Assembly: GCA_040374085.1 (NCBI GenBank)
Contig: JBEIVB010000124.1
Coordinates: 1 to 6,265, forward strand
Reading direction: 5' to 3'
Source of the DNA: JBEIVB01 sp040374085
GTDB lineage: Bacteria > Bacteroidota > Bacteroidia > UBA4408
Length of the DNA: 6,265 bases
A model generated the notes under the pieces. It searched no databases and had not been told where the DNA came from. It worked only from the letters and a program-made list of their open reading frames with translations. Positions within the stretch are counted from its first letter, which is position 1, and each line of letters begins with the position of its first letter. The position numbers were made by a program, and so were the translations under genes. Below are positions 1 through 5,934 of the stretch, in pieces.

Positions 1-60
1 CACCGGCAAAAGTTTCTGTTGCAGGTGCTCGATGCGCTTTTGGTCGGTTGGTTCAGACAT
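1..60 (-). CDS. 5' end of an unidentified protein (partial)
   Basis: Only the first 20 codons lie in the window. They begin at the ATG read leftward from position 60 and encode a hydrophilic start (MSEPTDQKRIEHLQQ...) without a signal peptide, so the product is probably cytoplasmic. The start lies 9 bp after the stop codon of the SIMPL-domain gene on the same strand, which suggests it is the third gene of the operon headed by the TonB-dependent receptor. No family can be recognised from 20 residues. The start choice is supported by this tight spacing, but there is no clear Shine-Dalgarno sequence. Confidence 0.6.
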   Translation of the reverse strand, partial: MSEPTDQKRIEHLQQKLLPV

Positions 61-69
61 GGTAAGGGT

Positions 70-828
70 TTAGGGTTGGGCCAGTTCTACCACGAGGGTA
101 AGGTCTTCGCACAACAACACCTCTAGGGGCTGAAAGGTTGCGCTTTCGGCCATGGTTGCCATAGATTTTAGAAAGGGGCCCCGGTTGTCTGGGGCATCGC
201 CTCCTTTGCGGATTTCCCGAATGCGCTTAATCTCCAGGCCGGCCGCTTTGGAAAGCACCTCTGCCTGTTGCAGGGCATCGCGGTAGGCTTGTTTCAGCAG
301 CTCGTCGCGCTGTTGCTTGGCCAAGGCCGGGGAGCAATGGAAAGAGAAGCTGCAACGGGTTTCGTTGGAGGAGGCGCCAAAGGCATCGGCCACGGTGCCC
401 AAACGCTCGGGCACAAACGGAAACTCCACCTCCAGATCCTGCACCGCTATAAAGGCGCTGTCGAAGGAGGTACCGTTGCGGTAAACGGTTAGGGGGTTTA
501 CTTGCAGGTTGGCGGTGCGTATGTCGCGGTCGGTGAAGCCCAGGTTATACAAGCGCTTGCAAGCCAATTGGTAGCGCTCTTTTACCCCGCTGAGGGCTTT
601 GCCGGTGGTAAGCTGGGTGCTCTGCAGGCTCAGGCGCAGAACGGCCCGGTCGGGCTGGGTTTTGTTTTCTGCATGGCCGGTGCAGTGCAGCAGGGTTGGC
701 GCATGCAGGGGTGGGGCAGGAGGTTGCATGCCTGCGGGCGGCTGGGCAGGGGGCATCTGCGCATGGGCCCACAGGGGCACGCATAAACAGAAGGCATATA
801 GGGCTGTTAAAGAAGGTGTTTTGTGCAT
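70..828 (-). CDS. Exported SIMPL-domain (DUF541) protein
   Basis: This 252-aa protein begins with a classical signal peptide: MHKT, a hydrophobic stretch, and a cleavage site after AHA at about residue 23. A Pro/Ala-rich linker follows at about residues 24-43, then a SIMPL/DUF541 domain to the C terminus. Typical of that family are the opening GHAENKTQPDRAVLRLSL segment, the FTDRDIRTANLQVNP segment (the family usually has a D-I-x-T pattern here), and the late KQAYRDALQQAEVLSKAAGL helix. SIMPL proteins are periplasmic or envelope-associated, and their biochemical role is poorly defined; some are linked to oxidative stress. The gene starts 21 bp after the TonB-dependent receptor stop and ends 9 bp before the next start, so it is probably cotranscribed with both. 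No own terminator or strong promoter is seen. The family call is fairly secure; the function is open. Confidence 0.85.
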   Translation of the reverse strand: MHKTPSLTALYAFCLCVPLWAHAQMPPAQPPAGMQPPAPPLHAPTLLHCTGHAENKTQPDRAVLRLSLQSTQLTTGKALSGVKERYQLACKRLYNLGFTDRDIRTANLQVNPLTVYRNGTSFDSAFIAVQDLEVEFPFVPERLGTVADAFGASSNETRCSFSFHCSPALAKQQRDELLKQAYRDALQQAEVLSKAAGLEIKRIREIRKGGDAPDNRGPFLKSMATMAESATFQPLEVLLCEDLTLVVELAQP

Positions 829-849
829 GCAGCCAAAATAACAAAAATG

Positions 850-3000
850 CTACCACTGCATCACCAGACCGGCATAGAAGCTGCGGCCCATGCCCGGCAG
901 CACGCCCGGACCCGGATAGCCGGTTGCCCTGCGGGTGGCGTAGTGGGCATCGAAGAGGTTGTTAACCCCTCCGTTTAGGCGTATGCCCTTGTACACCACG
1001 AGGCTCAGTTGCGCGTCCCAAACGGTATAGCCCGGCAACCAACCCACGGTGGCCGCGGCATTGGGGGTATAGGTGTTGGCGGCATCGGTAAACACCCCGC
1101 CCACTGCGCTGGTTTGCAGGTGCAGGGCCAGGGTCTTCCAACGCAGGTCTGTGCCGGCCCTAAGGGTACGCCTGGGCGCATATTCTACCCGGTTGCCGCC
1201 CAGGTTGCCTGTGGCGGTGCTCCATTTCACATAGGTGGCTTCTACATACCCATAGGCACCAAATACCTCCACTTGAAATTGTCCTTTGCCGCATCCCAAT
1301 AGGCCCAGCACGTTGGCGTTGGCTTGCAGCTCCACGCCGCGGTGACGGGCATCGCCGATGTTGGTTTTCCACAACACGCCCTGGCGCAGGATGCTGCCTA
1401 TTTTGTTTTGGTAATATAAGATAAAGGTGGTGGCCTGCACCTCAAGGTTGCCTCCAAAGTTGGCCTTCCAACCCAGTTCGGCCTGCACCGAACGCGCATC
1501 GCGCAGGCCCGGATCTACCTGCTCGGTGCTGGCAACCGGACTCAGTTCGCTGAAGGTGGCCGGCCGAAATCCTTGCGTGGCGTTGGCAAAGAGTTTTTGG
1601 TTACGAGCCAAGGCAAATTCAGTGCTGAATCCGGCCAGTATGAGGTTGCGGTTGCGGCTCAAGTCAATTCCAGATGCAGCATCGGCAGCATACCGCCCGT
1701 AAGCCAGATTTTGTATGCGCTCCCACCGTATGCCCGGCACCAGGGTTAGGCGCTTGCTTAGGGGAAAGGCTTGCTCTATGTAGGCCGATAGGTTGGCGGT
1801 TTGATAAACGAGGTCGCGCAGAAATGGGTCGCCGTTGCGCTCCAAGGCGGTGGTTAGGTCGAGGCCCGATCCTCCGGTGCCGGCTCCTTTCTGCCTTCTC
1901 CAGGTGTGTCCGCGGTAGGCGCGTGCTCCGGCGGTAAATACCCCCCAGGTGCCAAGGCGTTTGAGGGCCCTTATTTCGAGGCCGAGGTTTCGGTAGGCGT
2001 CGCGGTCTACCTGGCGGGGGTGTTGGCCGCCCATGGCGGTATCGAGCACGTTGGCGGCAGAGGTTATGCCCACGCTGTTGCGTTCGCCCAAGGTGGCAAA
2101 GGCCCGCAGGTCTATCTGCCAGCCCAGGGTGTCGCGGCGTTCGAGCCAAACCTGGGCCAGGGTCCAAGGCACTTCCAGCCAGTTGCGTTGGCGCAGCGAT
2201 TGGCGGCTGTTGGCGTGGTAGGCTGCATCGGTGAGGCCGCCGGGCTGTTGGCTTTCAAATCGTTGGCGGGTAATTTCTGCTCCGGCTGTCCAGGTGCGGG
2301 TTAGGGCAAGGCGCGCTTGTAGGTAGCCGGTGTAGGTGCTGTATCGGCTGTTTTGGCGCCAGCCATCGGCCTGACGGTTGTGCCAGAACCCCCAAATTTT
2401 AAACCGCCCTTTTTGCCAGCTCGCCTGGTTGTAGCTGTTCCAAAGGCCAAATGAACCCGCTGTTTGCCTGATCTCTGCCGAAAAGGGCTTGTTTCCCCAA
2501 GGCTCCCGCAAGCGGTAGTGCAGCACACCGCCCACCTGAGGGCCAAACGCCAAGGAGGCCGCGCCGCGCAGCACTTCCACCTGGCCCACGGCCTCTAATG
2601 GAGGGGCATAATAGGCTTCGGGGTATCCAAAGGCCTCAGCCGCAACGTCCACCCCGTTTTGCCTCACCTGAAACTCCCAACTCCGGTTCGGACTCAGGCC
2701 CCGCGAGGAGAGGTTGGTTTGCAAGCCCGAACCCTCGTTCTCCCAAATGGTCAACCCGGCCAAACGGGCATATACCTGACGGGCATTCTGGGTGCTGAGG
2801 TCGGCCCCGGAGGCCAAGGGACGAACGGCTTCTGCGGTACGCCCCATGAGCACTTGAACCCCATACACGCCGGGTAATGATTGAAGGGCCTTGCGGCTGG
2901 TAACCACCTCCACGCCCTGCAAACCCTGTTTCAAGGTATCGGGCTCCGATTTGGTTTTCGCTGTCAACAAAAAGGCGCTCAGGAGGTAAAGAAGGGTCAT
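850..3000 (-). CDS. FecA-like TonB-dependent outer-membrane receptor
   Basis: This 716-aa protein has a short hydrophobic export signal at about residues 1-14. A TonB-box-like GVEVVTS sits near residues 29-35. A plug domain follows at about 55-180, with the SSRGLSPNRSWEFQVRQNG segment, a GYPEAYYAPP segment, and EVLRGAASLAFGPQVGG, the usual end of the plug. The rest is a long beta-barrel region ending in NNLFDAHYATRR...GMGRSFYAGLVMQW; the terminal aromatic residue is normal for outer-membrane barrels. The plug resembles ferric-dicitrate (FecA-type) receptors, so energy-dependent uptake of an iron chelate is the best guess, but substrate cannot be read from sequence. It lacks the N-terminal carboxypeptidase-like domain common in Bacteroidota receptors, and also a FecA-type signalling domain, so FecI/FecR control is not expected. 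A Fur-type palindrome lies 70 bp upstream. It heads an apparent operon with the SIMPL gene. Confidence 0.92.
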   Translation of the reverse strand: MTLLYLLSAFLLTAKTKSEPDTLKQGLQGVEVVTSRKALQSLPGVYGVQVLMGRTAEAVRPLASGADLSTQNARQVYARLAGLTIWENEGSGLQTNLSSRGLSPNRSWEFQVRQNGVDVAAEAFGYPEAYYAPPLEAVGQVEVLRGAASLAFGPQVGGVLHYRLREPWGNKPFSAEIRQTAGSFGLWNSYNQASWQKGRFKIWGFWHNRQADGWRQNSRYSTYTGYLQARLALTRTWTAGAEITRQRFESQQPGGLTDAAYHANSRQSLRQRNWLEVPWTLAQVWLERRDTLGWQIDLRAFATLGERNSVGITSAANVLDTAMGGQHPRQVDRDAYRNLGLEIRALKRLGTWGVFTAGARAYRGHTWRRQKGAGTGGSGLDLTTALERNGDPFLRDLVYQTANLSAYIEQAFPLSKRLTLVPGIRWERIQNLAYGRYAADAASGIDLSRNRNLILAGFSTEFALARNQKLFANATQGFRPATFSELSPVASTEQVDPGLRDARSVQAELGWKANFGGNLEVQATTFILYYQNKIGSILRQGVLWKTNIGDARHRGVELQANANVLGLLGCGKGQFQVEVFGAYGYVEATYVKWSTATGNLGGNRVEYAPRRTLRAGTDLRWKTLALHLQTSAVGGVFTDAANTYTPNAAATVGWLPGYTVWDAQLSLVVYKGIRLNGGVNNLFDAHYATRRATGYPGPGVLPGMGRSFYAGLVMQW

Positions 3001-3022
3001 GCAGTGGGGCTCAAATCGGCGG

Positions 3023-3053
3023 CAAAGAAACTGTCCCGCCCAAGCTCCGGCAA
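3023..3053 (-). promoter_or_regulatory. Candidate promoter of the TonB-dependent receptor operon
   Basis: Read on the minus strand, TTG (3053-3051) is separated by 20 bp from TTTCTTTG (3030-3023). This matches the Bacteroidota consensus TTG-N19-21-TAnnTTTG except for one base of the -7 box (T instead of A). Transcription would begin near 3017 and give a leader of about 17 nt. The Fur-type palindrome lies upstream of this -33 box rather than over it. Confidence 0.45.
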
Positions 3054-3070
3054 TACCCCAATTGAGGTAT

Positions 3071-3087
3071 TTTAGAATGATTCTAAA
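3071..3087. promoter_or_regulatory. Fur-type palindromic operator
   Basis: TTTAGAAT-G-ATTCTAAA is a perfect 8-1-8 palindrome in AT-rich intergenic DNA. Its inner 15 bp have the 7-1-7 architecture of Fur-family boxes (compare TGATAAT-G-ATTATCA). It lies 70 bp upstream of the start codon of a FecA-like receptor, which is where an iron-responsive operator is expected. A PerR- or Zur-type regulator of the same family would bind a similar site, so the metal is inferred from the target gene. Confidence 0.6.
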
Positions 3088-3101
3088 TAATTTTTTGGTC
3101 G

Positions 3102-3134
3102 AAAAAAAACTCCCATCCTTCGGCAGGATGGGAG
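3102..3134 (-). terminator. Rho-independent terminator of the tRNA-Met gene
   Basis: On the minus strand a perfect 10-bp stem (CTCCCATCCT / AGGATGGGAG, 3110-3119 with 3125-3134) with a 5-nt loop is followed by eight T after a single G. It begins 14 nt beyond the tRNA 3' end and is oriented with the tRNA. It separates tRNA transcription from the TonB-dependent receptor promoter downstream. Confidence 0.88.
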
Positions 3135-3148
3135 GGTGTTAGAGGATG

Positions 3149-3222
3149 TGGCCCCACCTGGGATCGAACCAGGCACCCACAGATTATGAGTCTGTTGCTC
3201 TAACCGACTGAGCTATGAGGCC
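3149..3222 (-). tRNA. tRNA-Met (anticodon CAU)
   Basis: On the minus strand this 74-nt stretch folds as a complete cloverleaf. The acceptor stem is GGCCTCA with TGGGGCC. The D arm contains AGCTCAGTCGGTTAGAGC. The anticodon stem is ACAGA/TCTGT with loop CTCATAA (anticodon CAT, plus-strand 3186-3188). The T arm is CCTGG/CCAGG with loop TTCGATC, so U55 is present. The discriminator base is A and CCA is not encoded. The GG-CC start and the anticodon arm resemble elongator tRNA-Met of Bacteroidota; a lysidine-modified tRNA-Ile2, which also has CAU, cannot be fully excluded. It is not an initiator type, since the first base pair is a normal G-C. Confidence 0.93.
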
Positions 3223-3239
3223 AAAAAAAAACGTGGGCG

Positions 3240-3269
3240 CAAAGCTATACATTTGCGCTCGAAATGCAA
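3240..3269 (-). promoter_or_regulatory. Promoter of the tRNA-Met gene
   Basis: On the minus strand TTG (3269-3267), a 19-bp spacer and TAGCTTTG (3247-3240) match the Bacteroidota promoter TTG-N19-21-TAnnTTTG exactly. Transcription would begin around 3235, about a dozen bases before the mature tRNA 5' end at 3222. The -33 element lies inside codon 2 of truB, and the -7 box directly abuts the truB -7 box on the other strand. Confidence 0.7.
3248..3255 (+). promoter_or_regulatory. -7 box of the truB promoter
   Basis: TACATTTG matches the Bacteroidota -7 consensus TAnnTTTG and ends 8 bp before the truB ATG, so the transcript should have only a few leader bases or none. No TTG is present 19-21 bp upstream, where a run of nine A lies instead. 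The -33 part is therefore weak or replaced by the A-tract. Confidence 0.6.
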
Positions 3270-3992
3270 CCTTCAACCCCCTTTGAGGCACCCACCCGCC
3301 AAGCTCTTCAGGAAGGGGCGGTGGTGGTGTTGGACAAGCCTCACGGCTGGACATCCTTCGATGTGGTGCGTTTTTTCAAGAAAATTACCGGGGTAAAGGT
3401 GGGTCATGCCGGCACCTTAGATCCCGAGGCTACCGGCGTGTTGGTATTGTGTACGGGCAACCAAACCAAACGGGTTTCCGAGCTTCAGGCCCAAGAGAAA
3501 GAATATACCGGCACCGTGGTGCTGGGTCAAACCACCCCCAGCCTCGATGCCGAGACCGAGGTCTCGGAAACCGCGCCCTTTGCCCACCTCAACCTAATCA
3601 GCTTATGTGCAGCGGCACTGGCTTTTACAGGCGAGCAAGATCAGGTTCCGCCCTTGTTCTCGGCGAAAAAACTGGGCGGTAAACGGGCCTACCTTTTTGC
3701 ACGTAATGGAGAGGAGAGAGAACTTCAGCCCTCTAAAGTTGTTATATTTGAATTGGACCTCATTCGTTTTACCCTTTTGGAAACCCATGCCGAACTCGAT
3801 TTTAGGGTGGTGTGCAGCAAAGGCACCTACGTGCGCAGCCTGGCCCGCGATTTGGCTCTGCGTGCGGGCACCGTGGGCTTCCTCAAAAACCTTCGCCGCA
3901 CCCGATCCGGCACCCACACCCTGGCCCAAGCCCTAACCCTAGAACAAGTGCGCGAGCTCTACCCCAACCCCAACCGAACCCCCACCGCATGA
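3264..3992 (+). CDS. truB: tRNA pseudouridine(55) synthase
   Basis: TruB converts U55 in the T loop of tRNAs to pseudouridine. The 242-aa protein shows the family motifs in order: DKPHGWTSFDVV at about residues 24-35; GHAGTLDPEATGVL at 47-60 with catalytic Asp53; the EYTG tyrosine at 81; TPSLDAETEV at 91-100, a form I associate with Bacteroidota; PPLFSAKKLGGKRAY at 129-143; and CSKGTYVRSLARDL at 184-197 with the conserved Arg191. The length fits the short bacterial form without an extended C-terminal domain. The tail is Pro/Asn-rich (YPNPNRTPTA) and encoded by C-rich DNA. The chosen ATG lies 8 bp after a -7 box, which favours a leaderless or near-leaderless start. Its stop overlaps the next start as ATGA. 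The adjacent tRNA-Met carries U55 and is a likely substrate. Confidence 0.97.
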   Translation: MQPSTPFEAPTRQALQEGAVVVLDKPHGWTSFDVVRFFKKITGVKVGHAGTLDPEATGVLVLCTGNQTKRVSELQAQEKEYTGTVVLGQTTPSLDAETEVSETAPFAHLNLISLCAAALAFTGEQDQVPPLFSAKKLGGKRAYLFARNGEERELQPSKVVIFELDLIRFTLLETHAELDFRVVCSKGTYVRSLARDLALRAGTVGFLKNLRRTRSGTHTLAQALTLEQVRELYPNPNRTPTA

Positions 3993-4576
3993 AGCACATT
4001 CTTTTTATTATATTATCCTGCGCAATCGTTGGACTGGCCTCGTGCAAGCAGGAAGCCACAGACAACGGGGTTGCCATCTTAGCCGGCGACCGAGGTTCCG
4101 ATCTTCAAGCATATCCGCCCGCACCCCTCAACCAAAGCATGCAGCCCGGCAGCGGCCAGATGCAGGCGCGGGAGCTGGACGTGAACTTCGACGGAACCGT
4201 AGATTTTCGCTTTCTCGTGCACAACGCAACCCTTATGGGCAAAACCCGCCGCTCGGAGTGTTTGTTGGAATGCCTGAACGGAGCCGAGGTGGTAAGCATA
4301 GACACCACCATAGGATTTCATTTAACCCCCGCCTTAGACAAAAGCGCGTTCATTGCCAACTACTTCACCTTTGCCAACGGACCGGTTATGCTGGCCTCAT
4401 CGCGTAGAGATACCACCGGCAGCTTAACGCTCTTGCGCGGCAATTGGAAAGGGGTAGGAGAGCGCTACATTGGTTTCCGGTTGTATCGCAACAACAAATA
4501 CTATCCGGGTTGGATGCAGGTGCGCATAGACGATTATCCCAGCATGATGCTCATGGATCATGGGGTATTAAAATAA
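3989..4576 (+). CDS. Putative lipoprotein with a Ca-binding-like loop
   Basis: The product is a 195-aa protein of unknown function. It starts with a lipoprotein signal peptide (MKHILFII..., lipobox LASC, lipidated Cys19), and the residues after the Cys (KQEA) suggest possible outer-membrane or surface export as in Bacteroidota. Residues 64-72 read DVNFDGTVD, an EF-hand/dockerin-like loop with acidic or polar residues at positions 64, 66, 68, 70 and 72. The C-terminal part (ERYIGFRLYRNNKYYPGWMQV) resembles beta-strand segments of Bacteroidota secreted proteins of the type IGFR...GWxxV. The start chosen gives the signal peptide and overlaps the truB stop (ATGA), implying translational coupling. 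A longer reading frame opening at 3812 would only add truB antiframe sequence. A terminator follows 20 bp after the stop. Confidence 0.82.
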   Translation: MKHILFIILSCAIVGLASCKQEATDNGVAILAGDRGSDLQAYPPAPLNQSMQPGSGQMQARELDVNFDGTVDFRFLVHNATLMGKTRRSECLLECLNGAEVVSIDTTIGFHLTPALDKSAFIANYFTFANGPVMLASSRRDTTGSLTLLRGNWKGVGERYIGFRLYRNNKYYPGWMQVRIDDYPSMMLMDHGVLK

Positions 4577-4596
4577 TACCGAAGCGTATAAAAGAG

Positions 4597-4618
4597 CCCG
4601 GCAACACCGGGTTTTTTT
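4597..4618 (+). terminator. Rho-independent terminator after truB-lipoprotein unit
   Basis: CCCGG (4597-4601), loop CAACA and CCGGG (4607-4611) are followed by seven T. The hairpin lies in the 49-bp gap between two convergent genes. On the minus strand the same stem is followed by CTCTTTTATA, so it may also stop transcription of the desuccinylase-family gene. Confidence 0.85.
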
Positions 4619-4625
4619 GTGGGCT

Positions 4626-5585
4626 TTACTCTTCGCCCAAGTGCATAATGGCATCGCCCTCGTTGATAACGGGCTGGTTGTTGATGCCGATAATAAACCC
4701 GTTGATGGGCGACAGCAGAGGCGTCTCCCATTCACCAAACGGATCGCAGATGGTGCCGATCACCTCGTCTTTCTCTATCCAGCTTCCGTATTTTTTTTGG
4801 GTGCGAAACAATCCGGCTCTTTTGGCTCTAACCCAAGCCGTATGGTGCAGCACAATGCTCTGAGACTCGGGCGCACCTTGGCTGCTCATGCCCAAACCGT
4901 GGAGCAAACGCAAAATGCCGTTTAGTCCTTCTTGTATGGCCAGTTTATTGAAACGCAGCGACTCTCCGGCTTCAAACACCAAAATGTTTTTTCCCTTTCG
5001 GGCCGCCTCTTTTCGGAAGCTCTTTTCTCTAAATGGGGCGTTTACCGTGAAGGGGGCGCCAAAATGCTTGGCCAGCTCTATGATTTCCGGCTGATCGAAC
5101 AGGCAACGGATCTGAGGATAGTTGTTGATTTTGGCCCCACCCGTGTGAAAATCTACCCCAAACGTTATTTGGGGAACCACTTCCTTCATGAGGTCGTGGG
5201 CAATGCGGCTGCCCAAAGAGCCGCTGCGGCTGCCCGGAAAGCAGCGGTTTAGATCGCGCTCATCGGGCAAATCGCGGCTGCCGTTTAAAAAAGACACCAC
5301 GTTTAATATGGGAATTACAATGAGGCTGCCCCGCTCCAGATGGCGCACCGCATCGAGCCTAAGCAGGTTGCGTAGGGTTTCTATGCCGTTGGTTTCGTCG
5401 CCGTGCATGCCCGCTTGCAGCAGCACCACCGGCCCCGTTTGCCTGCTTCTAAACACAAACACAGGCACATCAATGGGCGTGCGCGATGGCATTACGTAGC
5501 GGTTCAGCAGGTGCTCTCCGCACGCGCCCCGCTCAAAGCGGCGGCCGTTTATGGTTATGAACTCGGGCATAAGGCTTTCGGCCAT
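4626..5585 (-). CDS. Succinylglutamate desuccinylase/aspartoacylase-family zinc hydrolase
   Basis: This 319-aa protein (from the ATG at 5585) has the zinc-carboxypeptidase fold signature of the AstE/AspA family. GMHGDE carries the first zinc ligands His61 and Glu64, DFHTG the third ligand His147, DLNRCFPG (111-118) the substrate-binding Asn-Arg, and FEAGE the probable catalytic Glu205. The C-terminal 90 residues (TAWVRAKRAGLFR..., VIGTICDPFGEWETPLLSPINGFIIG) look like the beta-rich, lipoyl-like domain of the subfamily. These enzymes remove acyl groups from N-acyl amino acids or related amides; the substrate is unknown. Related genes often sit beside RimK-type ligases, but none is seen here. 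The start is uncertain: ATG 5570 gives 314 aa, and ATG 5693 would add 36 unlikely Cys/Pro-rich residues. It converges on the lipoprotein gene. Confidence 0.88.
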   Translation of the reverse strand: MAESLMPEFITINGRRFERGACGEHLLNRYVMPSRTPIDVPVFVFRSRQTGPVVLLQAGMHGDETNGIETLRNLLRLDAVRHLERGSLIVIPILNVVSFLNGSRDLPDERDLNRCFPGSRSGSLGSRIAHDLMKEVVPQITFGVDFHTGGAKINNYPQIRCLFDQPEIIELAKHFGAPFTVNAPFREKSFRKEAARKGKNILVFEAGESLRFNKLAIQEGLNGILRLLHGLGMSSQGAPESQSIVLHHTAWVRAKRAGLFRTQKKYGSWIEKDEVIGTICDPFGEWETPLLSPINGFIIGINNQPVINEGDAIMHLGEE

Positions 5586-5740
5586 GAACGCATTGGCCTC
5601 GGGAGTGCAAGGTAAGGGTTTGGCGGCAGGTGTTGGTGGGCAGTGGAGGGCAGATAGGAGATAGTGGACTGTACAACACCTTTCGGAAGGCAAGATAGGC
5701 CTTGTAAGGCAGCTGAGGATTCCGCCTCTTGCTTAAAACC

Positions 5741-5748
5741 CAAATATA
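5741..5748 (-). promoter_or_regulatory. Candidate -7 box for the desuccinylase-family gene
   Basis: On the minus strand this reads TATATTTG, an exact match to TAnnTTTG. No TTG is found 19-21 bp upstream; a 13-bp palindrome occupies that place. If used, the transcript would have a leader of about 150 nt before the ATG at 5585. A weaker box, TACCTTG (5614-5608), lies closer to the gene. Confidence 0.4.
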
Positions 5749-5768
5749 AAGCATTTCATGAATATATT

Positions 5769-5781
5769 TATGCGGCGCATA
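5769..5781. repeat. 13-bp perfect palindrome, possible operator
   Basis: TATGCG-G-CGCATA is a perfect 6-1-6 palindrome, located 20 bp upstream of the minus-strand -7 box at 5741-5748. This is where a -33 element or a dimeric regulator would bind. The palindrome is short, so chance is possible. Confidence 0.3.
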
Positions 5782-5813
5782 CTCCCTTGCAACCACCATA
5801 CCCCACTGCCGCA

Positions 5814-5838
5814 TACCCAAAGGCAATGCCTTGGGGTA
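5814..5838. other. Imperfect hairpin upstream of a -7 box
   Basis: Arms TACCCAAAGG (5814-5823) and CCTTGGGGTA (5829-5838) pair with one mismatch around the loop CAATG. There is no T-run on either side, so it is not a standard terminator. It ends 6 bp before the plus-strand TACCTTTG box and could be an operator or a structural relic. Confidence 0.35.
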
Positions 5839-5844
5839 GCAGTG

Positions 5845-5852
5845 TACCTTTG
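5845..5852 (+). promoter_or_regulatory. Plus-strand -7 box (orphan promoter)
   Basis: TACCTTTG followed by CCGC matches the Bacteroidota -7 box TAnnTTTG. In such genomes a start codon usually follows closely, but here the first copy of the palindromic repeat begins 8 bp later. A -33 TTG at proper spacing is not seen; the nearest is only 11 bp upstream. Confidence 0.4.
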
Positions 5853-5860
5853 CCGCGCCT

Positions 5861-5884
5861 GAGCGTAGTTTCCGAAATACGCTC
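5861..5884. repeat. Palindromic repeat, copy 1
   Basis: This 24-nt unit has a 5' arm GAGCGTAGTT, a 4-nt loop TCCG and a 3' arm AAATACGCTC. The outer 7 bp (GAGCGTA/TACGCTC) pair perfectly and one inner pair is mismatched. It matches copy 3 (6029-6052) at 21 of 24 positions in the same orientation. Confidence 0.75.
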
Positions 5885-5886
5885 TG

Positions 5887-5894
5887 TATATTTG
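5887..5894 (+). promoter_or_regulatory. Plus-strand -7 box before the 17-codon ORF
   Basis: TATATTTG is an exact TAnnTTTG match. It lies 2 bp after repeat copy 1 and 40 bp before the ATG of the short ORF. No -33 TTG is present at 19-21 bp, because that position is inside the repeat. Confidence 0.4.
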
Positions 5895-5934
5895 ACATGC
5901 TAAAAAATTTTCGGGTCTTATAAATTTAACGGAG

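Noticed and set aside
1664..2167. 167-codon minus-strand frame inside the TonB receptor gene
   Set aside because: The translation is Pro/Arg/Gly-rich without motifs and lies wholly inside the convincing receptor frame; it is a shadow of high-GC coding DNA.
3107..3134. Hairpin near the receptor promoter as a riboswitch or attenuator
   Set aside because: The perfect stem followed by T8 on the minus strand, placed right after the tRNA 3' end, is fully explained as the tRNA terminator.
3961..3987. CCCCAA-like short tandem repeat, telomere-like in look
   Set aside because: It is only a few imperfect units inside the Pro/Asn-rich end of truB (PNPNRTPT) and is explained by coding for that tail.
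3812..3988. Longer version of the lipoprotein gene starting inside truB
   Set aside because: It would place 59 Arg/Pro-rich residues, a truB shadow, in front of a clear lipoprotein signal peptide. The ATG at 3989 with ATGA overlap is the natural start.
5586..5693. 36-codon N-terminal extension of the desuccinylase-family protein (start at 5693)
   Set aside because: The extra residues are Cys/Pro-rich and unlike the family, whose proteins begin shortly before the ITINGRRF segment; 5585 or 5570 fits better.
5533..5898. 121-codon minus-strand reading frame overlapping the desuccinylase-family start region
   Set aside because: It overlaps the 5' end of a well-supported gene in another frame, has no recognisable motif and runs through promoter-like and palindromic DNA.
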